Source: Pseudonocardia sp. N23
GTDB lineage: Bacteria; Actinomycetota; Actinomycetes; Mycobacteriales; Pseudonocardiaceae
Direction of reading: 5' to 3'
Assembly (NCBI RefSeq): GCF_002583555.1
Contig: NZ_BEGX01000114.1
Span: forward strand, 520,997 to 584,996
Length of the DNA: 64,000 nucleotides
How positions within the stretch are numbered: the stretch's first letter is position 1; each line of letters opens with the position of its first letter. The position numbers and the translations under genes were made by a program. Shown piece by piece: positions 57,211 through 64,000 of the stretch. The notes beneath the pieces were generated by a model. That model was given only the letters and a program-made list of their open reading frames with translations, ran no database searches and was not told the origin of the DNA.

Positions 57211-58086
57211 TCAGCTCCCGAGCGGGCTGCGACGCGCGGTGACGAAGCGCGGCCGGCCGGTGAAGTCGAGGTGGTCGGCGACGTCGGAGAAGACACGGCG
57301 GCGGGCGAACAGTGCGGGGACGGTCTCGCCGTGGGTGTCGTCGTGCTCGATGCCGAGCCGGCCGCCGTGGCGCAGCAGCCCCGCGGCGGTGGTGATGACA
57401 GCGCGGATGATCTCCAGCCCGTCCGGGCCGCCGAAGACTGCGCCGGACGGGTCCCAGTCGGCGACCTCGGCGGGAACCGGCGTGCCGTCGGGGACGTAGG
57501 GCGGGTTGCAGACGACCAGATCGACCTTGGCCTCGTGCTCGACCAGGAGGTCGTTCCAGCGGACGTCGGCGGCGTGCACGGTGATCGGGGTGCCGCCCGC
57601 GGTGGCGTGGGCGTCGGCGTTGCGCCGGGTCCAGACGAGCGCGCCGGGGTCGGCCTCGACCGCGTGCACGCGGGCGTCGGGACGCGACGCGGCGATCGCG
57701 ATGGCGAGCGCGCCGCTGCCGGTGCACAGGTCGACGACCAGCGGCGACGAGACGTCGGCGATCGCCTTCAGGCCCCACTCGAGGAGCAGCTCGGTCTCGG
57801 GGCGCGGGACGAACACGCCCGGCCCGACGGCGACCTCGGCCGGTCCGAGGACGGCGGTGCCGAGGATGTGCTGGAGCGGCTCACGGGTGGCGCGGCGCGC
57901 CACGAGCTGCTGGAAGGCGTCGACGACGTCGGCGTCGACGAGCGGGACCGTCGGCAGCCGGCCGCGGTCGACCCCGACGACCAGCGCGGCCAGGTACTCC
58001 GCGTCGACCCGCGGGCTGGCGACACCGGCCGCGGCGAGGGTCCGCTCGGCCTCCATCAGGGCGACCCGCAGCGGGAGCCGCTTCAC
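57211..58086 (-). CDS. prmC: Release-factor glutamine methyltransferase
   Basis: A 291-residue SAM-dependent methyltransferase that modifies the Gln of the GGQ motif in release factors. SAM site [20 protein letters not shown] and the catalytic [12 protein letters not shown] are visible; the N-terminal five-helix domain precedes them, with [10 protein letters not shown] at the domain boundary. The GTG overlaps the prfA stop (GTGA), so it is coupled to its substrate's gene. Confidence 0.94.
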   Translation of the reverse strand: MKRLPLRVALMEAERTLAAAGVASPRVDAEYLAALVVGVDRGRLPTVPLVDADVVDAFQQLVARRATREPLQHILGTAVLGPAEVAVGPGVFVPRPETELLLEWGLKAIADVSSPLVVDLCTGSGALAIAIAASRPDARVHAVEADPGALVWTRRNADAHATAGGTPITVHAADVRWNDLLVEHEAKVDLVVCNPPYVPDGTPVPAEVADWDPSGAVFGGPDGLEIIRAVITTAAGLLRHGGRLGIEHDDTHGETVPALFARRRVFSDVADHLDFTGRPRFVTARRSPLGS

Positions 58087-59174
58087 GACCCGCCGTCCCC
58101 GATCGCGACGGCATCGGCCCGGTCGGCCGTGACGAGCGCGGTGATGACGTCGCCCAGGTCGCCGTCGAGGACCGCGGACAGGTTGTGCGCCTTGTAGCCG
58201 ACGCGGTGGTCGGCGATGCGGTTCTCGGGGAAGTTGTAGGTGCGGATGCGCTCGGAGCGGTCGACGGTGCGCACCTGCGAGCGCCGGACGTCGGAGGCCT
58301 TGGCGGCGGCCTCCTCCTCGGCGAGGGCCTGCAGCCGCGACCGCAGCACCTCCATGGCGCGGGCCCGGTTCTGCAGCTGGGAGCGCTCGTTCTGGCAGCT
58401 CACGACGATCCCGCTGGGCAGGTGCGTGATGCGCACGGCCGAGTCGGTGGTGTTGACGCTCTGCCCGCCGTGCCCGGACGACCGGAAGACGTCGACGCGC
58501 AGGTCACCCTCGTCGATCTCGACGCCCGAGTCGTCGGCCCCGGTGTCGGGGAACACGAGGACGCCGGCGGCGGAGGTGTGGATGCGGCCCTGCGACTCGG
58601 TGACGGGGACGCGCTGGACGCGGTGCACCCCGCCCTCGAACTTGAGCGCCGACCAGACGCCGTCGGCGGAGGGGACGCGGGACCGCACCGACAGCGTGAC
58701 GTCCTTGTACCCGCCGAGGTCGGAGACGGTGGCGTCGAGCACCTGGGTGGTCCAGCCGCGGGACTCCGCGAAGCGCGTGTACATGCGGACGAGGTCGCCC
58801 GCGAACAGGGCGGACTCCTCGCCACCCTCCCCGGACTTGACCTCGAGGAGGATGTCGTCGGCGTCGTGCGGGTCGCGCGGGACGAGCAGCTCGGAGAGCT
58901 TCTGCTCGAGTGCCGGGATACGGGCGGCGAGCTCGTCGGCCTCCGCGGCGAACGAGGGGTCGTCGTGCGCGAGCTCGCGGGCGGCGGCGAGGTCGTCGCG
59001 GGCGGCGGCCAGCTCCCTGGCGACGGCGACGGTCGGGCCGATCTCGGCGTAGCGACGGCCGAGGCGGCGTGCCTTCGCGGCGTCGGTGTGCACGGCGGGA
59101 TCGGCGAGCATGAGCTCGAGCTCGGCGTGCTCGCTGAGCAACGACTCGGCCGTGGGGGCCGGGCTCTCGGTCAT
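58083..59174 (-). CDS. prfA: Peptide chain release factor 1
   Basis: A 363-residue factor recognising UAA/UAG stop codons. The coiled N-terminal domain, [18 protein letters not shown], the GGQ loop [19 protein letters not shown] (~229-248) and the C-terminal [20 protein letters not shown] are visible. The loop reads GHGGQSV where many RF1 proteins have GAGGQHV. GGAGGT lies just before the ATG at 59174. Confidence 0.96.
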   Translation of the reverse strand: MTESPAPTAESLLSEHAELELMLADPAVHTDAAKARRLGRRYAEIGPTVAVARELAAARDDLAAARELAHDDPSFAAEADELAARIPALEQKLSELLVPRDPHDADDILLEVKSGEGGEESALFAGDLVRMYTRFAESRGWTTQVLDATVSDLGGYKDVTLSVRSRVPSADGVWSALKFEGGVHRVQRVPVTESQGRIHTSAAGVLVFPDTGADDSGVEIDEGDLRVDVFRSSGHGGQSVNTTDSAVRITHLPSGIVVSCQNERSQLQNRARAMEVLRSRLQALAEEEAAAKASDVRRSQVRTVDRSERIRTYNFPENRIADHRVGYKAHNLSAVLDGDLGDVITALVTADRADAVAIGDGGS

Positions 59175-59213
59175 GGTCACCTCCTGCGGGACGGAAAGGG
59201 GCCGGACACACGG

Positions 59214-59247
59214 ACGGCGCCCAACCACGAACCGTGGTGGGCGCCGT
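59214..59247 (-). terminator. Strong hairpin between rpmE and prfA
   Basis: ACGGCGCCCAACCACG (59214-59229) pairs with CGTGGTGGGCGCCGT (59233-59247), one bulged A, three-base loop. It begins nine bases after the rpmE stop and 40 bases before prfA, so it may limit read-through. Confidence 0.65.
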
Positions 59248-59255
59248 CGGTGGAG

Positions 59256-59480
59256 CTACTTGGCGTTGCGCGCCGGGCGCTTGCCGTAGCGGGCCTCGAA
59301 GCGGGCCACGCGGCCGCCGGCGTCGAGGATGCGCTGCTTGCCCGTGTAGAACGGGTGGCACTGCGAGCAGGTCTCGGCGTGGATCGAGCCGTTGGCCTTC
59401 GTGCTGCGGGTGGTGAAGGTGTTGCCACACCCGCAGGTGACCGTGGTCTCGACGTACTCGGGGTGGATGCCCGACTTCAT
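59256..59480 (-). CDS. rpmE: 50S ribosomal protein L31, zinc-binding type
   Basis: A 74-residue ribosomal protein. Cys pairs CGCGNTF and [12 protein letters not shown] form the zinc site of the C+ form. The N-terminus [16 protein letters not shown] and the basic C-terminus are standard. Actinobacteria often have a second, cysteine-free L31 used under zinc starvation; none is seen here. Set between strong hairpins on both sides. Confidence 0.95.
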   Translation of the reverse strand: MKSGIHPEYVETTVTCGCGNTFTTRSTKANGSIHAETCSQCHPFYTGKQRILDAGGRVARFEARYGKRPARNAK

Positions 59481-59554
59481 GGCTGGTCCTCTCGTGGTGG
59501 CCGCCGGGTCCCCGCCAGGGGTGAACCGGAGCCGGTACTTGACGGTCAATTGAA

Positions 59555-59594
59555 CCACCAAGGACCGCCGGCTGTTCCCGGCGGCCCCTGGTGG
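59555..59594 (-). terminator. Strong hairpin between rho and rpmE
   Basis: CCACCAAGGACCGCCGG (59555-59571) pairs with 59578-59594 over 17 positions with two non-Watson-Crick pairs and a six-base loop. It begins 26 bases after the rho stop. Confidence 0.7.
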
Positions 59595-59620
59595 CACTCC
59601 TGGTCCCTCCTCGCGGAGGG

Positions 59621-62014
59621 TCAGTCGTTGTCGTTGCCCGGTGTCGACTTCGCGACGGTCATCAGGAACTCGATGTTGGTGCGCGTCTTGCGCAGCCGGT
59701 CGAGGACCAGGTCGATGGCCTGCTGGTCGTCGAGCGCCGAGAGCACCCGGCGGAGCTTGACGGTCACCGCGAACTCGTCGGGCGACATCAGCAGCTCCTC
59801 CTTGCGGGTGCCGGAGGCGTCGACGTCGATGGCCGGGAAGACCCGCTTGTCGGCGATCTTGCGGTCGAGCTTGAGCTCGGCGTTGCCGGTGCCCTTGAAC
59901 TCCTCGAAGATCACCGTGTCCATCGTCGACCCGGTCTCGACCAGCGCCGTGGCGAAGATCGTGAGCGAGCCGCCGTCCTCGATGTTGCGCGCCGCACCCA
60001 GGAACCGCTTGGGCGGGTACAGCGCGGTCGAGTCGACACCACCGGAGAGGATCCGGCCCGACGCGGGCGCGGCCAGGTTGTAGGCGCGGCCGAGGCGGGT
60101 GATCGAGTCGAGCAGGACGACGACGTCGTGGCCCATCTCCACCAAGCGCTTCGCGCGCTCGATCGCGAGCTCGGCGACGGCGGTGTGGTCCGACGGCGGC
60201 CGGTCGAAGGTCGAGGCGATGACCTCGCCCTTCACCGAGCGCTGCATGTCGGTGACCTCCTCGGGCCGCTCGTCGACGAGCACGACCATGAGGTGGACCT
60301 CGGGGTTGTTCGTCGTGATCGCGTTGGCGATCGACTGCAGCACCATCGTCTTGCCTGCCTTGGGCGGGCTGACGATGAGCGCGCGCTGCCCCTTGCCGAC
60401 CGGCATCACCAGGTCGATGACGCGGGTGGTCAGCTTCGAGGGCTCGGTCTCGAGACGGAGCCGCTCGTTGGGGTACAGCGGGGTCAGCTTGGTGAACTCG
60501 GGGCGCGCCTTGGCGGTCTCCGGGTCACGTCCGTTGACGGTGTCGACGCGCACCAGCGGGTTGAACTTCTGCCGCTGCTGCTCGCCGTCGCGGGGCTGGC
60601 GGACCGCACCGGTGATCGCGTCACCGCGGCGCAGCCCGTACTTGCGCACCATCGACAGCGACACGTAGACATCGTTCGGACCCGACAGGTAGCCGGTGGT
60701 CCGGACGAACGCGTAGTTGTCCAGGATGTCGACGATGCCGGCGACGGGCAGCAGCACGTCGTCGTCGCGCACCTCGGTGTCGACGTTGTTCTGGCCGCCG
60801 GTGGTGCGGTCGCGGCCACGACGACGGTCGCGGAAGCGGCGGCCACGACGACCGCGGCCGTCACCGTCGTCGTCCCCGTCGTCGTCGCGGTTGTCGCGGT
60901 TGACGTCGCGGCTGTCGCGGTTGTCGCGCTGGTCGCTGCCGTCGCGCGGGTCGTTGCGACCGCGCTGGATCTCGCGCTGGTCGCTGGCGCGCTCACCGCG
61001 CTGGTCGTTGCCGCGGTCGTTGGCCCGCTCACCGCGCTGGTCGCCGGCCCGCTCACCGCGCTGGTCGCCGGCCCGGTCACCGCGCTGGTCGTTCGCCCGG
61101 TCGTTGCCGCCGCGCTGGTTACGGCCGCCGCGGTCGCCACGACCGCTCTCACGGTCCTCGCCGGAGCGGTCGCCGCGATCGGTGTTCCGGTCGTTGCCCC
61201 GGTCGTTGCCGCGGCGGTCGTTACCGTCCTCGCGGGAGCGGCGGGAGCCGCCGTCGGTCTCGGGACGGGTGTCCGTGCGCGCCTCGGCCTCGGCGTCGAC
61301 CTGGTCGCCGCCACGGCGCCGGGTCTGGCGACGACGGCCGGTCGTCTCGGCGGGCGCCTCGGTCGCGGTGTCGGCCGCGACAGCCGAGCCGTTGGTCGAC
61401 GGAGCCGTCGCAGCGGTCTCGGCAGCGGCGGCAGGCTCGGCGGCGGGAGCGGCCGGGGCCTCCACCGGGGTGTCCGTCGTCGCGGCGGCGGCCACGGCGT
61501 CGGCGGCGGGCGACCCGGCAGCCGCCGGGGCATCGGTCGTCGCCCCGGTGGTCGGTGCGGCATCGGTGGCCTGCACGGCATCCGCAGCGGGTGCTGTGTC
61601 GCCTGCCGGTGCTGCATCGGCAGCCGTGCGGCTCGGCGCGCCGGCAGGGCGGCTCGCGGCGCGGCGGCGGCCACGGACCGGAGCGACCGGAGCGGCGTCG
61701 GCGACGGGAACCGCTACCTCAGCGGCCGGAGCCACGTCGGGGGCGGCCGGAGCCTCGGCAGGAGCGCTGCTCGCGGCCCGCGCAGAGCCGTTGCCCGGCG
61801 CCGAGTCACCCAGCGTGAGCTGGGGGGAGGCGTCGGCAGCGGGAACCCCGCCCTGACGCTCCTTGATGGCGGCGATCAGATCGCCCTTCCGCATCCCGGC
61901 CGTACCGGAGATGTTCAGCTCACCAGCGAGCTGGCGGAGCTCTGCCAGAACCATGCCGGACAAGCCCTTGCGCTTGGCAGGGGCGGCGGTGCTGACGAGA
62001 TCGGTCTCGCTCAC
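59621..62014 (-). CDS. rho: Transcription termination factor Rho with long basic disordered insertion
   Basis: A 797-residue hexameric RNA helicase. The Rho_N domain (~15-55) has [20 protein letters not shown]. An Ala/Pro/Thr-rich stretch (~60-240) and then an Arg/Asp/Asn/Gly-rich stretch (~240-398) follow, the latter with tandem DQRGERA units. The RNA-binding cold-shock-like domain begins near [21 protein letters not shown]. The ATPase has Walker [13 protein letters not shown] (~547-558), [11 protein letters not shown] and [15 protein letters not shown]. The core is ~420 residues; the insertion roughly doubles the protein. The GTG has AGGAAGGA upstream. Gene order thrB-rho-rpmE-prfA is typical of actinobacteria. 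Confidence 0.95.
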   Translation of the reverse strand: MSETDLVSTAAPAKRKGLSGMVLAELRQLAGELNISGTAGMRKGDLIAAIKERQGGVPAADASPQLTLGDSAPGNGSARAASSAPAEAPAAPDVAPAAEVAVPVADAAPVAPVRGRRRAASRPAGAPSRTAADAAPAGDTAPAADAVQATDAAPTTGATTDAPAAAGSPAADAVAAAATTDTPVEAPAAPAAEPAAAAETAATAPSTNGSAVAADTATEAPAETTGRRRQTRRRGGDQVDAEAEARTDTRPETDGGSRRSREDGNDRRGNDRGNDRNTDRGDRSGEDRESGRGDRGGRNQRGGNDRANDQRGDRAGDQRGERAGDQRGERANDRGNDQRGERASDQREIQRGRNDPRDGSDQRDNRDSRDVNRDNRDDDGDDDGDGRGRRGRRFRDRRRGRDRTTGGQNNVDTEVRDDDVLLPVAGIVDILDNYAFVRTTGYLSGPNDVYVSLSMVRKYGLRRGDAITGAVRQPRDGEQQRQKFNPLVRVDTVNGRDPETAKARPEFTKLTPLYPNERLRLETEPSKLTTRVIDLVMPVGKGQRALIVSPPKAGKTMVLQSIANAITTNNPEVHLMVVLVDERPEEVTDMQRSVKGEVIASTFDRPPSDHTAVAELAIERAKRLVEMGHDVVVLLDSITRLGRAYNLAAPASGRILSGGVDSTALYPPKRFLGAARNIEDGGSLTIFATALVETGSTMDTVIFEEFKGTGNAELKLDRKIADKRVFPAIDVDASGTRKEELLMSPDEFAVTVKLRRVLSALDDQQAIDLVLDRLRKTRTNIEFLMTVAKSTPGNDND
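60970..61110 (-). repeat. Coding tandem repeat (about 24-bp units) inside rho
   Basis: Units centred on CTCACCGCGCTGGTC recur about five times with a 24-base spacing on part of the stretch. They encode the DQRGERA-like repeats of the Rho insertion. Copy number is likely to vary between strains. Confidence 0.6.
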
Positions 62015-62351
62015 GAAGGTCCTTCCTGACCGGCCCGGGTCGTCCGGCCCGGACCAGCGGATTCACACGCTCGTCCGAACGGTCCGCCGGACGAGAAGTC
62101 GGTGACGGCGCCCGTGGCCGGCTGCCGTCCCGACGACAAAAGGGGTGGCGATCGATGCGACGGTCGCGGGGAAGAGGCCCCCCGGCGCCGGTTCGCCCGC
62201 CAGTCCAGTTCACACAGCAGGAGATTGGCGAGGGTGCCGGCTTCGAGAGGGCCACGCGGATGACGCGTGTATCGCCGTGCGAAGCCGAGGGTAGACGGTC
62301 CGCCCTGATCGGGGCAACCAACCCCCTGCTCGGCGCGCCGAGAACGGATTC
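62015..62351 (-). other. Long upstream region of rho
   Basis: This 337-base gap holds no gene I can support. On the minus strand TACCCT (62288-62293) and GATACA (62268-62273) are candidate -10 boxes, which would give a rho leader of roughly 250-270 bases. An open frame from a GTG near 62259 covers much of it but its sequence is Arg/Pro-rich and unrecognised. Long leaders on rho are known to allow autogenous control in other bacteria. Confidence 0.4.
62329..62342 (-). terminator. 14-bp palindrome after thrB
   Basis: CTCGGCGCGCCGAG is perfectly self-complementary and lies ten bases after the thrB stop at 62352. As RNA it would form a short hairpin; as DNA it could be a binding site. Confidence 0.4.
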
Positions 62352-63260
62352 TCAGCCGATCTCGAACCGTGCGCCCTCGATGTCGACGGGGAGCACCACC
62401 GTGGCGAACCCGGTGAGGTCGATGCCGTCGGGAATGCGCGCGTCGGAGGTGAGGGCGAGCACCGTCGGACCGGCCCCGGAGATGGTCGCGGGCACACCGC
62501 GGGCGCGCAACGCGTCGACCAGGTCGGCCGACTCCGGGTACGCGGGGCGCCGGTAGCCCTGGTGCAGCCGGTCCTCGGTGGCCGCGAGCAGAAGGTCGGG
62601 CTGCTGCGTGAACGCCAGCACCGCCAGCGCCGTGCGGCTCCCGGTGAAGGCCGCGTCCACCAGCGGGACCCGTTCCGGGAGCAGGCCGCGGGTCGTCTTG
62701 GTGGACGACTCGATCTGCGGGACGAGCGCGACGGGATGGATGTCGGCGTGCGTCGGGAGGCGGACGGCGTGGAACCGGTCGGAGGTGTTCCCCGGCGTCT
62801 CCCAGGCGACGACGAACCCGCCCATGAGGCTGGCCGCCGCGTTGTCGGCGTGACCCTCCATACCAGCGGTGACCTGCAGCAACGCCGACTCTTCGAGCTT
62901 CGGGTCGCGCCCGGCGAGCACCGCGGCGGCCAGCGCGCCCGCGACCGCGGCGGCCGCGGAGCTGCCCAGCCCGCGCGAGTGCGGGATCGCGTTGCGGCAG
63001 CGCATCCGCAGTCCCCTGGGGGGCTCCTCGCCCAGCAGTGCCCACGTCGTGTGCATCGCGGAGACGACCAGGTGCGTTTCGTCACACGGGACCTGACCGG
63101 CGCCCTCGCCCTCGACCTCGACGCGCACGGCGTCGCTGCCGTCGACGCACACGTCGATCTCGTCGTAGAGGGCCAGGGCGAGGCCGAGCGAGTCGAACCC
63201 GGGTCCGAGGTTGGCCGACGACGCGGGGACTCGGACCCGCACCTCCGTCGGCCCACCCAT
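62352..63260 (-). CDS. thrB: Homoserine kinase
   Basis: A 302-residue GHMP kinase that phosphorylates homoserine to O-phosphohomoserine, the ThrC substrate. The N-terminal VRVRVPASSANLGPGFDSLGLAL and the ATP loop IPHSRGLGSSAAAAVAGAL are diagnostic, with ISGAGPTVLAL near the C-terminus. The ATG overlaps the thrC stop (ATGA), so the two are coupled. Confidence 0.95.
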   Translation of the reverse strand: MGGPTEVRVRVPASSANLGPGFDSLGLALALYDEIDVCVDGSDAVRVEVEGEGAGQVPCDETHLVVSAMHTTWALLGEEPPRGLRMRCRNAIPHSRGLGSSAAAAVAGALAAAVLAGRDPKLEESALLQVTAGMEGHADNAAASLMGGFVVAWETPGNTSDRFHAVRLPTHADIHPVALVPQIESSTKTTRGLLPERVPLVDAAFTGSRTALAVLAFTQQPDLLLAATEDRLHQGYRRPAYPESADLVDALRARGVPATISGAGPTVLALTSDARIPDGIDLTGFATVVLPVDIEGARFEIG

Positions 63261-64000
63261 CAGGCCAGCTCCAGTGCGGCGGCGACCGCCGTCGGGTCGA
63301 TCGGGACGATCTCCGGGTCCGGAGCGGTGAGCAGCGCGGTGTCGGGGTCCTTGAGCCCGTGCCCGGTGACGGTGCACACGACGAGGGAGCCGCGCGGCAG
63401 CGTGCCCTCGGCCGATGCCTTCAGCAGCCCCGCGACACTCGCCGCCGATGCCGGCTCGACGAACACGGCCTCACGCGCCGACAGCAGCCGGTACGCGGCG
63501 AGGATCTCGTCATCGGTGACGGCGGCGAACAGGCCGTTCGACTCGTCGCGCGCGGCCACGGCGGTCCCCCACGACGCCGGGGCGCCGATGCGGATGGCCG
63601 TCGCGATCGTCTCCGGGTTCTTCACCGGGGCGCCACCGACCAGCGGTGCCGCGCCCGCGGCCTGGAAGCCGAACATCCGCGGGAGCTCCGGGATCAGGCC
63701 GTCCGCGTGGTAGGCGCGGTAGCCCTTCCAGTACGCGGTGATGTTGCCGGCGTTGCCGACCGGGAGGCAGTGCACGTCGGGGGCACGCCCGCCCAGGTCG
63801 TCGCAGATCTCGTAGGCCGCGCTGGCCTGGCCCGCGATCCGCGTCGGGTTGACGGAGTTCACCAGCGCGATCGCCGGGTAGTCCGACGTCGTCTTGCGGG
63901 CGAGCTCGAGGCAGTCGTCGAAGTTGCCGTCGATCTGCAGGATGCGAGCGCCGTGGGCGACGGCCTGTGCGAGCTTGCCCAGCGCGATCTTGCCGCGCGG
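63260..64000 (-). CDS. thrC: Threonine synthase, C-terminal part (cut by window edge)
   Basis: The frame is open to the end of the window and encodes the last ~246 residues of the PLP-dependent enzyme that converts O-phosphohomoserine to threonine. Visible are [40 protein letters not shown] and the PLP phosphate-binding [14 protein letters not shown]. The C-terminal part includes [29 protein letters not shown]. The start and PLP lysine lie outside. An internal ATG near 63862 is not the true start because conserved sequence extends upstream of it. Confidence 0.93.
   Translation of the reverse strand, partial: PRGKIALGKLAQAVAHGARILQIDGNFDDCLELARKTTSDYPAIALVNSVNPTRIAGQASAAYEICDDLGGRAPDVHCLPVGNAGNITAYWKGYRAYHADGLIPELPRMFGFQAAGAAPLVGGAPVKNPETIATAIRIGAPASWGTAVAARDESNGLFAAVTDDEILAAYRLLSAREAVFVEPASAASVAGLLKASAEGTLPRGSLVVCTVTGHGLKDPDTALLTAPDPEIVPIDPTAVAAALELA

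Noticed and set aside
60970-61110. Regular ~24-bp repeats considered as a CRISPR array
   Set aside because: Units are contiguous, in the rho reading frame, and encode a repeated peptide; there are no unique spacers or cas genes.
59591-62029. An 812-codon plus-strand open frame, Val/Ala/Arg-rich, opposite rho
   Set aside because: It is the antisense of the well supported rho gene. Length comes from high G+C codon structure; its sequence shows only low complexity generated by the rho repeats.
61920-62321. Candidate leader peptide or upstream gene of rho
   Set aside because: The frame lacks a ribosome site and a recognisable sequence, overlaps the rho start, and is explained by the absence of stops at high G+C. 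Kept only as a note on the long leader.

Overview
The window is about 72% G+C, has the codon use of a high-GC actinobacterium, and carries gene sets typical of Pseudonocardiaceae, most likely Pseudonocardia or a close relative: a TreS/maltokinase glycogen route, an Asp-type MurA, NucS, a Wag31-like DivIVA protein, DUF2550 beside the ATP synthase, and a Rho with a long basic N-terminal insertion. The assignment rests on gene content and base composition only. No rRNA, tRNA, insertion sequence, prophage or CRISPR array was recognised; this looks like conserved chromosome with a few decayed spots.

Layout. 1-8018: trehalose/maltose/glycogen locus (treS, maltokinase, glgB), interrupted by a sigma factor and an overlapping proline-rich membrane protein. 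7904-15152: assorted genes (membrane glycosyltransferase, secreted zinc protease, thioredoxin-TPR protein, small membrane protein, thiamine-binding-type protein, MarR and XRE regulators). 15253-25808: acyl-CoA metabolism (meaB, acetyl-CoA acetyltransferase, methylmalonyl/ethylmalonyl-CoA epimerase, crotonyl-CoA carboxylase/reductase, a double-length 3-hydroxybutyryl-CoA dehydrogenase, aldehyde and alcohol dehydrogenases) with a DivIVA-type coiled-coil protein between. 25945-33548: nucS, amidohydrolase, WYL regulator, Nudix hydrolase, acyl-CoA dehydrogenase, a cytochrome P450 remnant, enoyl-CoA hydratase and an AMP-binding ligase. 33616-37616: an ectoine/hydroxyectoine-type ABC importer (ehuBCDA) plus a second, convergent binding-protein gene. 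37891-43702: a coiled-coil protein, ethylmalonyl-CoA mutase, a DUF1206 membrane protein, murA and cob(I)alamin adenosyltransferase. 43710-52460: DUF2550 gene and the complete ATP synthase operon. 52646-64000: wecA-like transferase, glyA, a TetR regulator, a GNAT remnant, then the block thrC-thrB-rho-rpmE-prfA-prmC-sua5.

How the genes fit together. Thiolase, 3-hydroxybutyryl-CoA dehydrogenase, Ccr, epimerase and ethylmalonyl-CoA mutase cover most of the first half of the ethylmalonyl-CoA pathway. MeaB and the adenosyltransferase can serve the B12-dependent mutase. Two of these genes, 17.6 kb apart, share an identical 13-bp promoter-proximal block next to an inverted repeat, which suggests common control. 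Many genes have a TANNNT -10 hexamer ending 6-8 bases before the start codon and no Shine-Dalgarno sequence, so leaderless transcription appears widespread; this pattern also helped decide start codons.

Most notable observations: the shared promoter/operator block of the C4-CoA genes; a 22-bp-period repeat upstream of ccr; MurA with Asp at residue 117; separate, ATGA-coupled b' and delta genes of ATP synthase; a perfect 10-bp hairpin in the predicted atp leader; a P450 gene reduced to two scars; a frameshifted GNAT flanked by two copies of a ~50-bp element; and a double-length dehydrogenase whose second half has lost standard motif residues.
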